A stretch of 64,000 nucleotides of DNA from Lutraria lutraria (lineage: Eukaryota; Mollusca; Bivalvia; Venerida; Mactridae): positions 5,931,270 to 5,995,269 of the forward strand of contig OZ026850.1 of the NCBI GenBank assembly GCA_964023205.1. The letters run 5' to 3'. The position numbers and the translations under genes were made by a program. Under the pieces are notes generated by a model. That model was not told where the DNA came from, did not search any database, and saw only the letters and a program-made list of their open reading frames with translations. Below, one piece after another: positions 48,724-61,468 of this stretch. Each line of letters opens with the position of its first letter. The first letter of the stretch is position 1.

Positions 48724-51700
48724 TTACAAATCATGCTTTCTGAATAACTTTCTAAAATGGTATAAGGTCTTATACCTTATAGTATCATCTTTGTTTTTCT
48801 GGGAGTTCCTATTTAAGTATTCATTGTGGTTGAGAGCAACAATAGAATTTTTTGCCCTGTGCACTGACTGTCTGTATGCATATCTCTCTTTCCAGCATAC
48901 ATGGTAATAAGACTGTTGAATTCTTCAAGGTCTCCTCCTGAAAATTACAGTTTATCATTGAAACCACCAGTACAAATTTGTAATAAATGTTATTAAGATT
49001 TACTTCTTGCAAAGGACAACAACAATCAATCATATAACCACATCAAAACTGTCTCATAAATTAGACCTTTAGATACTGTTCCAAACAACATAAATATTTC
49101 ACAATCTTTATTTGCCTGTTTGAAAAACGGCTTATTATGGGAGCACCCATGGCGAATGGGCAGGCAGCATCCACAACAGTGTCTGCTCACTAATGTGAAC
49201 AGATGTGATCGGATCCTCATCAAACTTCATAATAATCTTTATGTCGATTCGATAGCACGCCCTATTGCGACCGGCACTTCTGAGTTATGCCCTTTGATTC
49301 AATGAAAATTGACTAAAAGCAGGTTTGTCCTCAGTCAATCAATTATCAACCTATCAGCAAACTCAGTGCTCCAGATAAAATTTTTTAATGGAAGTCAATA
49401 TACTCCAAGTGAGGTGAATGCATCCCTTGAATGTTTATAACCGCTGTGACCCTATTACCGCAAGTGCCCAGATAATTACAATGATTGGCACATGCGTGTC
49501 GCCTCCTAAACCGAAACATACCATATTGTCTAAATAACGAAAACAAAATTGCTACAATGTTCGAGGAAACCAAAACTAGATAGCAAGATCTTCAATGATC
49601 TGGCCATTTGATATTAATTTGATTTTGAAATTTTGGAAGTGAGAGATTGGATGGCACGAGACACTTAAATTAAGAATCCATAAGAACAAAGCATGACATG
49701 CTCAATCAATCTTTTCAACTGAGAACCCTTTTATTACAAACTTATTCCACATTCAAGTATAAATGTTGTACCTTGCATTCAGAACATTGGAACCTCCTGT
49801 CAGCAACAACTTGTAACTCTTAAAATGTCCCCTGCTGGGGTTTCCTTTTGGAGCCACTTGATCACATGGGGTTCTACCAGAGGTCCATGGCTACATGGCC
49901 CTGCGTCGTCAACCCACTCATGTTCATCCATTACATGAAGAACTCTAAAACAGAGATCCTGAAAAACAAAATATATTGTGAGTCAGTGACTTGCAACAAA
50001 GAAATGAGCATTCAATCTTTACTTTGCATGCATTTTGATTTTATTGCATAAGATAGGACCTGGTTTGCAAAGAAATTGACTGCATAAGAAACTAGAGCTT
50101 GTCACAAGAGTGATGAATACCCCCACAAAAACGCCATGCCTCACTAAAACTCTGCAGGAAACACTATGTGAACTTGAAAAAGTACTGATTTTTTGTATAT
50201 ATTGGTGAACATTTCTGCCAAATATTTCAGAACTCCATCCACAAATAACAAAGTTACTGAGCTGAGACAGAAGAAAGTAATACATTTTTTACCTTTCACA
50301 TGTAAGTGTGACCTTAACTTTGACCATGGAGGTACAGAACTGCAATTTTGCATGGGAGACATTCCCATGTGTAAATTAACATTTCTGCCAAATATTTTTT
50401 GAAATCATTGGATGGACAACAAGAGTTTAGGTCCGGACACATACAGACGCACATACAAGGTGACTCCAGTATCCCACGAAGACACATCCTGTGGCATATA
50501 AAGAGTTAGTCATATCTATGTCACCAAAGACAGCATTACATTACCTGTATGAAATTACCGTGAACTCCTCAACTGAACTGAATACATGATGTGTCACAGA
50601 TGTGATAAAAGTGACTAACTACATGGCTGCACCACCTTTTTTTTAACTGACCACAATCCATTTGCTGAGCAGCCTGAAAAAGTGCATTTAACATTTACTT
50701 GCATAATTATTATATTCATTACAATGTTTCAAAAGGAAAGGTATAATTCTGCCCACTACTGGTATTCAATAAGTCTACAAACACCGCAATGTTCAAATGA
50801 CCTGAAATTAAAAATATTGATTGAACTATGCTTTCATAATCTTATTTTGCCATATGTTAGCAGCATTCCTTGGGTGTAGTATGGGTGTTTGGTGCCTGGG
50901 TATCCTTTCCTAGGAAAATATCATGTTATGAAAATATAAACCAGTGAATTTTGTTGATTCGCTGTGTTTTCAACATGAGTTCACTCCTGTACTGGCAGTG
51001 TTGGACCTCATTTTTTTAAAGCACTAGCCCAAACTAAATATGGACTGTTGAAAATAAGCAAGAGCAACAATATTGACAATGAACACATTATTGTGAAGCA
51101 GTATTACCAGGGGATGCCTAATGTGTGGGCCAACTGCTTTAAAGATGACCTTGGAATGGATACAAATCTTCAGTCAGTAAAACATTTTACTTCCACTCAA
51201 TCTTTGAAAGTACACAATAATAAAGTAAGTTTGAGAAGTAGTATCCCAAACACTGGTAGTTGGTTTACATTATAGCAGTACATTTATTTTTACAGAGAAA
51301 GCTACAAATGAGTATCGGGTAACAAACTTCTCTCTTGGATGGAAAATAAAGAATAAACCTTTTAATTCTGCTTTGACAGCCTTGTTATCTAATATCATTA
51401 AATTAGATTACTGATTAAAATTTGGTAGTACTCACTCAAACAAAACAATAAACTGGCACTGAAGCTAGCAGGTAGTCTTGCTTTCATTTCCACCTCTGGT
51501 TTCATTCTGTAACATTTGCAAGATGAAACATACAGGACCAATTTCTGATTTAAAGTTGTGTTTTTAACAGACTTTAGTCTTAACTGTACTTCATTACAGC
51601 GCAAATTAATGTATAAAAAGTAAAAAACTTCTTCAAATTATACTCAAATAAAAAGAAATGTAATACTGTTCATTTGCACTGAAAAAACTATGCATCATGA

Positions 51701-53288
51701 TATATTATATGGGTCATTACTTTCATGTCAGATTATTTGCGACTATTCAAATATGAAAATATCAAATATGTCAATTATCATTTTTATTATGTTTGTATTT
51801 CTTCCATGTATGATGTACACAAAAAATAAATCAATATCTACCTTAATTGGACATCCCCTTTATCACTTTATTACATGTCAGGCCTTATTCTAGACATAGA
51901 TGATTTCCTGGAAATTAAAAAAAGTGATTTTATTTCATAATTAATGAAATATTTGAATGTTGACTGACAAGGTATTAAAATATAATTCATGGTAAGTTCA
52001 AATCGATCAATAAATAATATATAATAAGATGATAATCATACTATACATGTATATTATTAGCAATAGCACCAAACAAAATATTGTCCAAAAACAAAATAAT
52101 ATTAACTGAATTATAGTTTTAACAAAATATTTTAATTAGATACAGCCAGAAAGATAATTGCTCTTAACTGACATGTATATGAGAATGGATTCAGGAGGTA
52201 ACAGTGCGAACATTTATAAGACAGGTGTCTCATAAGCCAATTTGGCTGGCCTCTTCAATAGGGGTGAAACTATAATAAACAGAACCTTAACCTTTTATAT
52301 CAATAGATTTCTAAATGGCTGTACAACTGGATATTATATATCTTTCTAGATGGGATTAGGAGGAAAAATGAATTCATGATTGATAAAGACATACACATAT
52401 TCTGCCTCATTGCATGATGTCCAAATGGAGTTGATGTCAATCAAGGACCTGTCTTCAGTGAATTTACTGTCTCAGATGGACCAGGCATACCTTGTTCTGT
52501 GCGCTAATGGTTTCACATATCTGAATATGACACACACAAAATATATACTAATGTAGTAAAAGAACCACAATAAGTTTATAGGTACTGATTAAAAAATGAA
52601 CTTTTATACATATAAGACACTTAGTACCATACTTTTACATTATCAATATGCCATGGAAAGATAAGCTTTTTATCATAGCTTTACGATGGGAACAAATTCA
52701 CTAGTAAAAATAATTAATTGTGCAGGCAAGCTACATATGCATAAATTGTTCATCATGCACTTTATAGAGAAGTAAACAACTTGTAATTATTAAATAATAT
52801 ATTGAAATACAGCTTTAATAATTTCTTTTCTGTGAAAATTAAATATATATGGTATTCAAATAACATTTGAATGTTAAAAAGCTTCTTCATCTTCATTCTA
52901 AGCATAATAATTTGTAATTTCATCCTTTACAAAAATTACCCCTTAGAGGGCCCCAAGCAAACGCATTTCACGCTGTTATCAAATTCATTTCGTTGCCTCA
53001 ACAAAATTCGATCATGAATTGGTAAATTAATATAAATCTAAGAAAAATAAATCGAAAATAACAACATTTAATCAGTAGAACACACTACACATAACAAAGT
53101 AAGGAAACTCACGCATCAACAAACCGCATTGATCAGCGCCTTACTTCTGAATAAGTATTCAACCCAAATTGTTCCTTTATATTCACCCAGTGGTCATTTT
53201 CAGAGCCAATATATGTTGTAGTTTGATTCCCTGTCACGCTTCTAGTCTCTCGTTTCGTCTTTTTGTCAGAATCTGATATTTAAGACAT
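48724..53288 (-). pseudogene. Transposase-like gene, broken (copy 2)
   Basis: Exon a 53288-53145, exon b 49958-49772, exon c 48937-48724. The TAA at codon 3 and the frame change in exon b are shared with copy 1. The exon c lesion is different: copy 2 has two bases fewer than copy 1 directly after AGKR, so the copies fall into different wrong frames there. Copy 2 keeps HEWVDDAG where copy 1 has HEWVDNAG. Confidence 0.6.
51022..51224 (+). CDS. Exon of unidentified gene on the opposite strand of the large element (copy 2)
   Basis: Same exon as 28651-28853, with intact acceptor, frame and GTAAGT donor. Confidence 0.45.
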
Positions 53289-53318
53289 CCGGCGCCGTTA
53301 TTCCTCATTTACATGGGA

Positions 53319-53329
53319 GCCGCCATCTT
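53319..53329 (-). promoter_or_regulatory. TISU/YY1-like site of the large element (copy 2)
   Basis: Mirror of 26551-26561; AAGATGGCGGC on the minus strand upstream of the transposase-like exon a. Confidence 0.5.
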
Positions 53330-53846
53330 CATAGAATTAATTTCCGTAAACACGTACTGAGCACGCGCGAAATCATCGACAAACCCCGCTCTATTTGAAT
53401 CGGAAAATGGTCAAATAAGGTGTTCTAGAACACTTTATTATGAAAACGGACAATTCGCATGTCCAATAAATCAAAGAGATAGTTTCTGTTAAAATTGAAG
53501 CGGAAAATGATCAAATGGATATGAAAGCATAATTGTTTTTCATTTTTTTAACTTTTCTCTAAAAAAATCGTCAGATATAGCTTTATACACTTTAATTATT
53601 TTCCAGTCATGCAGAACATATACGCTATACTCCGTATGAAAAGACAACTCTTGTCGGTATTGATTTATATCTCTGTGCTTAACTAATTATTTCCCTTTTC
53701 TTAAAACCCAATGAGCCGTCCAATTGGTCAGTATTGATTTTATCAGTGGCACATTAACCTTTCCTAATATAGATAACTTAGAGTGAATCCATGTTACGGT
53801 CTGATAGACAATTATCATTGTATTAGTTCAAATATATTTCAATAAG

Positions 53847-54025
53847 TACAGTGCAACCTCTTTAAAGCAACATCATTTGGGAGAAGCGAAATCATATTGT
53901 TGTTGAGAGGTTGTTGTGCTAGACAGGTTAGATTGATATAAAAAATTATACAGTGGAAAAATCATGCTGTTGCTTAAGGTAAGTTATTGCTTAAAAGAAG
54001 GTCGCTCGCAAGAGGTTGCACGGTA
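53847..54025. repeat. MITE-like repeat, TACAGTGCAACCTC ends
   Basis: Left end tacagtgcaacctc and right end gaggttgcacggta are inverted copies. The style of ends resembles the CAGTCAAACCTG family but the inside differs. Confidence 0.6.
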
Positions 54026-54461
54026 TTATGTATACAATATTTGTTTGATAATTTGTTTTTAAGTGGGCTTGATATTTAACATCTAGACACAGCTCGAGGC
54101 AAACATTTACTTGAATTCAACTGCTCAATAACTTGATAAAACAGTACATTTTATGTTTGTATGTAACATATAATATAGGCTTATTATTGGACGAGCACAA
54201 TAATATTGATTGGCTTTCGTGTATAACCTGGTACTACATTAAAACTAAGACAATGACGGAATGTAGGAGTATCATTATCTCAAAAACTTGACAATAGACA
54301 ATGCTCTTGATGAAATGCGTAATTTCATGCATAATTGACAATTGATAATCATTTTCTTGCAAACAATGGTGATTACGGAACGTCTGATAAAAAAGTCGAT
54401 ATTGGTGACAGCGTTATAAAAACTGTTTTATCATTTATTACAAAGCCCAAGAATATAATCT

Positions 54462-55364
54462 TTGGAGAGAGATGTTAACTTGGTGAGTGTTACTGGTCGC
54501 AAATTAGTACTTATCGGAATTATTCTATTCTGTTTTGTACCAATGATATTTGTGCTTTTTAACTTTGACAAATGGACGTACGCTTATGGTAAAATATCAC
54601 AAAAAGTATGGAAACACGATGTGCAAGATGAAGAAAATACCACGCATGATGCCAGGTAAATGTTGTAGAATTCTTGTTAACACAAATATCATAGTTTACA
54701 CGACTTTATATATTCCTTTTTTTGTGCATTTGAAAAACAAATAACGTATTACAGTGAAACCTGTGAACAAGGACCACCATTGGGAAATACACAATGTGAG
54801 TTTAATTGACAGGTGACCTTTATTCGAAGGTCATTTTGTTCTAAATGATCATTGGTTGTTTTTTGAAAGAAAGACCTGTGTTCGTTGGTTTCTAACACGA
54901 TTTTGACTATATACGAGATTAATGCAGTAGAAAGGAAATGAAGTAAGTAAAATCAGTGTACGTTAAATCACGTGACAATTTAAGCAAACATTTCTGTTTA
55001 ATTGTATTACATTCGGAGAAAGCATTTGAAACGTTTGCTGTTACGATATGTTTCAAATTCTTATATTTGAGATGCTCATTTTAAAATACTTATCGACATA
55101 TATAAATCCTATAACTAGATTTAAATGCTTCTCCTTAAGCAAATACTTGCTACTTTCTATCTCTTGAAATATTTTGCCGACTTAGATAGATTTGTAAATA
55201 CTACTTTGTCAGGACACCAGTAGAATGTGAAGTAGATGAAAGCATGGATCCAAGCCAGCCTAGATTTTATAATATTATTCTTGAAAAGGAAGCTTTGGGG
55301 TATAAACCGTATGAAGACGACAAGTTAGCAGCATCTCCAACCAAGTCAAAAATACAAATTCTAG
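54462..55364 (+). CDS. Two exons of an unidentified membrane protein gene
   Basis: Exon 1 ends at 54655 (GCCAG|GTAAAT) and exon 2 is 55213-55364; they join in phase (AG|G gives Arg). Exon 1 encodes a charged start, a hydrophobic segment (LVLIGIILFCFVPMIFVLF) and then FDKWTYAYGKISQKVW, as in a type II anchored protein. Exon 2 reads TPVECEVDESMDPSQP, FYNIILEKEALGYKPYEDD and ends SKIQIL in phase 1. There is no ATG in frame before the membrane segment, so the 5' limit is uncertain; the frame opens after a TAA at about 54456. The intron holds MITE copy C. The family is not recognised, and the next exon was not found. Confidence 0.5.
54750..54912. repeat. MITE-like repeat, CAGTCAAACCTG family (copy C)
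   Basis: Begins tacagtgaaacctgtgaac; internal words aggtcatt-tgttctaaat-atca match copy D at 61469-61648. Confidence 0.5.
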
Positions 55365-55570
55365 GTATAGTACAATACATGTAACTGTTTCTGATAACCA
55401 GACATACCCTTAATTTCCGCGTGACCCTAGAATCTGTACCTCCACTGTCTAACTTTAATTACTTTCCACATTTGATCTACAACTATAACCGTTTAGACAT
55501 GAATAAATACAAACATTTTTATATTCCTACAATATATTGTAAAGCTCAGTCACACAAAATGATCCACGTG

Positions 55571-55780
55571 TACTGTCATTGCTTGTTCAAGTACTGTCAT
55601 TGCTTGTTCAAGTACTGTCATTGCTTGTTCAAGTACTGTCATTGCTTGTTCAAGTACTGTCATTGCTTGTTCAAGTACTGTCATTGCTTGTTCAAGTACT
55701 GTCATTGCTTGTTCAAGTACTGTCATTGCTTGTTCAAGTACTGTCATTGCTTGTTCAAGTACTGTCATTGCTTGTTCAAG
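55571..55780. repeat. Perfect minisatellite, 10 x 21 bp
   Basis: Unit begins tactgtcattgcttg and ends ttcaag; ten copies fill exactly 210 bases with no difference that I can see. As 21 is a multiple of 3, each frame gives an unbroken 7-residue repeat (YCHCLFK, VLSLLVQ; LEQAMTV on the minus strand). No splice or start signal makes it a gene. Confidence 0.95.
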
Positions 55781-55801
55781 CTTTTGCTTTACTTTGTAAT
55801 C

Positions 55802-55803
<2 letters not shown>

Positions 55804-55834
<31 letters not shown>
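55804..55834. repeat. (GA)n microsatellite
   Basis: Dinucleotide run 20 bases after the minisatellite. Confidence 0.9.
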
Positions 55835-55836
<2 letters not shown>

Positions 55837-56497
55837 CATTACTAAACACGACCTTACATTTGTAGGCCACTGTTGGCCTCTTACAGTTGTACACCCTAGC
55901 TACGTGGTCCTGAAATCAGTGCGCCACACTAGTAACATTATTAAACTGAATTGTGTTTTTCGTGTCCTTAATCTTGCCACTATTTTTTTTCAAATAATGC
56001 ATTGCTCGTGATTTCGGTGTATTTATGTTTTGAAAGGTATACATATCATATGCAATCAAAATCAAATTCTGTTCAAATAATGTTCCTAAGTATGTAGAGG
56101 ATGTCATGTTATATAAGTTAATATAATGAAGCAAAATATTAGATTTTGACAGTGGCTCAAGTACAAATACTGCTAATGAACGCAGTAATTGAAATTTCAT
56201 GAAATTACCTGAAAAATGGAAAGGAAAAACGTTCAGATGACTTTCGAACCCATAGCATCTTGACTACCAGGCTTCAAAAGTAAAATGGTTGGCGCCTATA
56301 CCGATCGCGCTACGCACTTAATGTCAGCTATGACGGTTAAATAACTGATATTTATATATTACGGAAACCTACGAAACGTTCCGAGACGCCACTCACCCTA
56401 CAAAATGGACTCAGCTGATCTTTCAACATTCACAGGTCGTTGTCGGACTATATCACGCTTTTGATAATTTTGCATTTTCTTCCTGGTATCTTTTTAC

Positions 56498-57372
56498 CGG
56501 TGTAACATTTTCAAGCTCCCCCCTTTTCAGGTTAACCCCGGTAACATTAAAACGTCTGCAAACTTCCTCCCCCGTTTTAATAATCCCTCCCCGGTAACTT
56601 AGAAACGTTTTCAAACGCCCCCTCCCCTATGTTGTTTCTTCGTGGCGAAAACGTTTATATTTCAGCTAGGTTATTATTCATACTAAATGATTCAAAGTCA
56701 ACATGGTTTATTGACATATATGCCCATATTTCTTAACTGAATTTATGCAATAATTATATGAAGCTATGGAATTCTATTAGGGTCATTGAGAGTATGTAAC
56801 TTTAATTATTCAACTAATTAACAAACATACAGGACCTGACCTTTGCAATCCCACACTTACGTGTGTTCTGAAAACCTACAATAGTTAATTGTTTTTATCT
56901 ATTTTTTTGTCAAAATGATTCAAGACTGCATTGGTATTTGCGCTATAACGCTCATAGGATTCCATAATGAAGGAATGAACTTGCCAGTATATGACGTCAT
57001 TTGATTTCGTCATCTGATTTCGTCATTAGGACCACGTGCATAGTCTCATATAAAGTACGTGCATAATTTGTGTTTGTAATCTCCTTATTCGTGTACAAGC
57101 TCTCTCTTAATATGAATTTTCAAATTATTACCGGGGGTAATCTGAAAACATTTTCAAAGCACCCCGGGAGTAATCTGAAAACGTTTTCAAAGCGCCCCCG
57201 GGTTTTAGATTACCGGGTAGGGCATTTGAAAATGAAGGGGGTAATCTCAAAACGATTTAATTGTACCCCTCCCGGTAACTTGAAAACGTCTTCAAATTCC
57301 CGGGGGTAATCTGAAAACGGTTTTAAGTTTCCGGGGGGTAACCTGAAAAGGGGGAGGTTGAAAACGTTACAC
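56498..57372. mobile_element. Foldback element with GC-rich subterminal repeats
   Basis: Left end ggtgtaacattttcaagctc and the inverted right end (ggtgtaacgttttcaacctc) match. Both arms contain several copies of a ~28-base unit of the kind gggggtaatctgaaaacg-tttc, inverted between arms. The middle is plain AT-rich DNA without an ORF. No target duplication could be fixed. Confidence 0.6.
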
Positions 57373-58659
57373 CAGTCTTAACATAACGCGTGGAACCAAT
57401 TGCGCGCATGCGTCGAGCGTTATTTCCGTACAGCAGATGCCACAGGCGAGTTCGCCATTCTATTATTTCTCAAAACTTAAAAAGGTATCATAGATCTATA
57501 TATCCGTGCAGGTATGGAGCATAGCAGTTATGGGCAAACATAACACATTAAATAGGAAACATAATTAAAACAGAAGAAAACGAATTTAAAAAAAAAGAAA
57601 CTAAAAAAAAACATTGCATTCAAGCTGAGTCACTGACAACGAAGTAGATATCATAACGTAGCTATAGTCCCCAAAGTGTAACAGTTTAAATTTAAGTTGA
57701 TTTCACAGGTGATAATCACAATTTATTTTAATAGTTTGATTTTGAATGAACTTGGTATAAATTTTAAATACATGTACATGTATTTAATTTGATTTTTACG
57801 ATTATGTAAATTAGCAATAACTCACTGACTGAATATATATAAATAAATATAAAGTAAAAACTATGTACATGAATACAAACTTATAGGATGAATTGAATAT
57901 TGTGTTGTGGTAGTCTGTTTAATAAGAACAGATTCAAAATTAACAAGAATTATCTTTAAAAAAAGATAATCGGTGTGTATACAGTAGAAAATTAGCACTT
58001 AGAAAACTAACACAGCAGATTATCTCATGTATAATAAGATAAAATGGTTTACACTTCACAAATGGGTTCGTCCGTGTATACAATAACATTGCTGACTATA
58101 TGTGACCTTCACCAGCGTATAAAAAAATTGAACTATACTAACAGTTAAGCATTCTTTAAATAGCGGCAGTTGATGTGAGTATCACGTGACCTGGGTGTAC
58201 ACATTGACAGTTAAGGCTGTTGACAAAAAATCTTGAGTTTAATGCTAAAAGTGTACATACTATTTTTCATTAAGTTAGATTATGTAATATATTTATCTTA
58301 TTTACTGTACATGAATTCCACATAGTGTAATTTTTCATGGTTTAGAGTTTTTGATATTTAATGTGTGGTTGTATTGATGTTTTTTTTTGTCTTTTATCAT
58401 CGCATCATTTTCAGAAGCAGTAAAACAAATAATAATGGTTTCTGCCCTAAATATTTGTAACAAAATAGCCTTTAACCAATGAGAAAACTCCTACTTCAGC
58501 TGAAGATTTTGTATCTAACAATTCCATTGGTTACAAATGTAGGTCAAAATCCATTTTAATACAGCTGCGCCGAAAAAAAACTAAGCTGATTAGGAATTAA
58601 ATAATGTTGATATAGTCTAATTAATAAGAAATATGTTATCTTAACTGTTTCACGTCGTC
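57373..58659. other. No gene seen
   Basis: AT-rich, no convincing exon; several possible acceptors (57703, 58413) lead only into short frames. Confidence 0.35.
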
Positions 58660-58791
58660 TTAAGAAAATAGTCCAGGATATTTCTCATTGAGCACCGCGT
58701 ATAATTTCTGAGGACCGGCGTAGGCGGCAGGATTTTTCTCCTGGAAATATTACCTACGCAAAACGTCTTCCTTCTCCCGTGCACCTTCCAT
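58660..58791 (-). pseudogene. N-terminal fragment of a transposon integrase-like protein
   Basis: ATG at 58791; frame MEGAREKEDVLRR, stop, then YFQEKNPAAYAGPQKLYAV and KYPGLFS before a second stop. The 'Y-----NPAAYAG--KLY' pattern is the N-terminal signature of F54H12.3-like (Polinton-type) integrase proteins in invertebrates. Only about 43 residues remain; homology is by eye. Confidence 0.35.
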
Positions 58792-59036
58792 GGTGATTCA
58801 TTTTGTTTTCGAGTCTGCGATCGAAAATGATCAAGTCAGGAACAAAGTCGACACACATGTTATGTAAAATGAATCAAGATCAATAACTCTAACGACTAAC
58901 GACAAGTAGACGATTAAATTCCGTGGTAATTACTTACTCATTATACGAAGAAGGATAACTGCAGAGATGCAAAAACAAATTTTATAACAGTTGCTTCCCT
59001 TTATCCTTTTTATCCGACCTTTTTCCGGGTTTTGCT

Positions 59037-59055
59037 CCCCCCCCCCCCCCCCCCC
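59037..59055. repeat. Poly-C tract
   Basis: 19 consecutive C; a likely place for assembly length errors. Confidence 0.9.
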
Positions 59056-59259
59056 TATTATTCCCCTGCTCACATCATTACACAAAATTTACTTTCAGTT
59101 TTGGGAGTTTTATTGGATATTTTAAAATATTGTTTTTATTAAAACACAGTACAATATACTAATACTTGACATAGAAAAAGGAATGTAAAATGCCACCAAC
59201 AAAGGGTCGATATAAACGATCCTTAAGGATCCGAGAATCCTGAATTCAACCCAAAATTC

Positions 59260-59400
59260 CAATTCAAGGACAGATAACTCAAACGAGTTCGTCAACTCCC
59301 AATGTTTCTGTTGTCATATGCTATGATCATGCAAAATTTTAAAAAAAATCTATGTGAACAAAACTGGAAACTGTAGCAAATGTCCTTAATATCATGACAA
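59260..59400 (+). repeat. Interspersed repeat, partner of 39950-40150
   Basis: Shorter copy of the same sequence in the same orientation. Confidence 0.6.
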
Positions 59401-60519
59401 GCTGAAATGCAGAGGAAGTATAACTAGTAATGTGAGGTTTATCTGCATCTATTTATGTTAGATATTACTGGACAGGTGTAAAACATGTATTCATCATAAA
59501 TCAATATTTATTTTTAATTCTTTTTTCAATTAACCCGCATCCGTCAGCAAGTAAAACGCCGCATTATAATAAGTACGTACATGTATTTCCATTATTTGAA
59601 ATCTATTAATTATACAATATATCACATACTTAAGCGTGATGCCTCCGAATAAACTTTGTTTGAGTTGACCTTTAAACGCTTTTCCTGGTATATTTGTAAT
59701 CGTCATTTTCAGTTTTCACATATATATCGATCAAGTTAATAAGACTTTGTAGCCCTACAGTGTAAGTAACACTGTTTTAGGTTTATTTTTATGTTCGCTA
59801 CATGCGTAATATATGTAAAAACTGTTTGCAAATTTTATTCAGCTCTAAGTTTAATTTGACATTCATGCAGCATTGCTTGTACTTAATTCTATATACTTTT
59901 ATTTTACACTTGTATTGGTTAGTTTATCATAATTCTTACTTGATTTCAGTTGTAAGTTATTTCAATGCTGTCAAAAAAGTAAGGAAAGTCGTTTTGGTAA
60001 TAACATGTATAACTAATATAATTGAGCTAAACAGTACAGTAAGTACTAGACAAAAGTATATTTACAGTTCGTCCTAATTTCTTGTCCATGAAACACATCA
60101 ACGAACTCTGCTTCGCATTGTTTGTGATATACATGTATTGAATAAATTCAAAATATGAACCATATCTAACACTTATTTGAAAATATCTTATCTGAGGTAA
60201 ATATCAAGTTATTTGAGGTAAACTGACATTGGAAAAGGGCATGCAGTATACGATGATAATTCATTTTAACCAAAACATATCGATATAGTTGATGAATTCT
60301 TGTCTTTGATTTCGTACCGGTTACAACAACCACTGTTCCATGAATCTTTACCTGTAACCGCCTTGTTCCCAGCAGATAACAGTCTACATCTCTTTGTGGG
60401 TGGTGAGGTGTGGAAAGTAAATTGACGTTGAAATTTGTACTTACATGACTGTTTGTACACTGTTCAAACTTCAGTCAAAGCACTGGAAGTACTCATGGAA
60501 ACTGAGCTTACAAAAAATT
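59401..60519. other. No gene seen
   Basis: Only short open frames; the 91-codon frame at 59802-60077 is AT-driven, lacks motifs and has no splice context. Confidence 0.35.
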
Positions 60520-60630
60520 GTACTGCAACATGGAACAGGAACTAGTTTAAACAATTGCATGACGATTGTAGAAAATCGTAGTACTTTGGTCCACATCAAA
60601 ATTCACGAGCGCCGAACGATTGGCGGCTTT
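60520..60630 (+). repeat. Interspersed repeat, partner of 38910-39015
   Basis: Same word order and orientation as the partner. Confidence 0.5.
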
Positions 60631-60723
60631 AGAAAGCAGAACTATCGCTCAGTTTAATAAAAAACAAAACATAATTAAAATGAAACATTAAAAAAAACCT
60701 ACGGCAAGAGTATAGTTTAAATA

Positions 60724-61000
60724 GGCCGCGACCGTGGTCTGTTAGATAATTGGATGGACTTTTAATTCGGCGATCCAGGTTAGAATCCCCATGGCCACAG
60801 GTCATATCCTTAAAAGAAAATTTGACAATAATGTCGATTCTCCTCCATATGCGGAGCAGTTTCGGGCTCTTGTGGAAGGGTAAGTTAGTACTGGTTAAAA
60901 TACAGTCCAGCAAAACTGGTTAGGTGAAACGTCCACCGGCGTATATAGCTAAAATATTTTAGAAATCGGCGTTAAACCGACTGCAAATAGTTTAACTAAA
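60724..61000 (+). repeat. tRNA-derived SINE
   Basis: Head with B-box-like ggttagaatcc; body with tagtactggtt, actggttaggtgaaacg and a tail ending aatcggcgttaaaccgac. The body agrees with the SINE at 35341-35590, and the 'ggcgttaaacc' tail is typical of SINEs in marine invertebrates. Confidence 0.65.
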
Positions 61001-61468
61001 AAGTGGTTTATACAGAATGATAATAAATAATAAAAAAATAGCAAAAGGCGTTGCTCTTGATTTAGATGAGTAATCTTGTCGTGTTAATAAGTATTTCGTC
61101 TGCACCCATTTGTACAAATATTGAATAATTCTTACTCCTTGGTTAAACTAGAGAGGAGTTAAAAAGGCCTGGAGTTGAAGTTAGGTAAGAGATTGTATAA
61201 AACGTAAATAAAAATAAAACGTAAATAATTTAACCCAAGTATCTGATATTGTAAGAAGCATTCAAGATCATAAGTTTGCCTGATTACTCGTCCGAATGGT
61301 TGAGGGCTTTGAGCGTTTGGTACAACAAGGGCAGTCATGTTGCTTGTGGTAAGATTTTGGTCAACCTCTCGGCAAGACCTCAAATTTCACCCAGTGAGTA
61401 AACTTAACCAATGTTTATACAATTGGGTGTGGAAGTGAAGATTAATACAAAAAGTTTCAAACTCAAAG

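Larger units (their letters stand above)
43253..53591 (-). mobile_element. Large TTAA-flanked DNA transposon, copy 2 (10.3 kb, inverted)
   Basis: TTAA at 43249-43252 and 53592-53595 with the same 22-base TIRs as copy 1. By eye it is nearly identical to copy 1 over its whole length in reverse orientation, with scattered substitutions, a 12-bp in-frame gain at about 44520, a 10-bp loss at about 45606 and lack of the 483-bp segment. Flanking DNA differs from that of copy 1. Confidence 0.85.

Noticed and set aside
26285..53595. Inverted segmental duplication or assembly mirror
   Set aside because: Similarity stops exactly at TTAA and terminal repeats, flanks are unrelated, and the copies differ by substitutions and indels, which fits two transpositions. 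A misassembly cannot be fully excluded without reads.
55421..55894. Frames with 7-residue repeats on both strands
   Set aside because: All come from the 21-bp minisatellite, each frame being open for the same reason; no supporting exon structure.
59802..60077. 91-codon open frame
   Set aside because: AT-rich, starts at an arbitrary codon, no motif, splice partner or conservation evidence.
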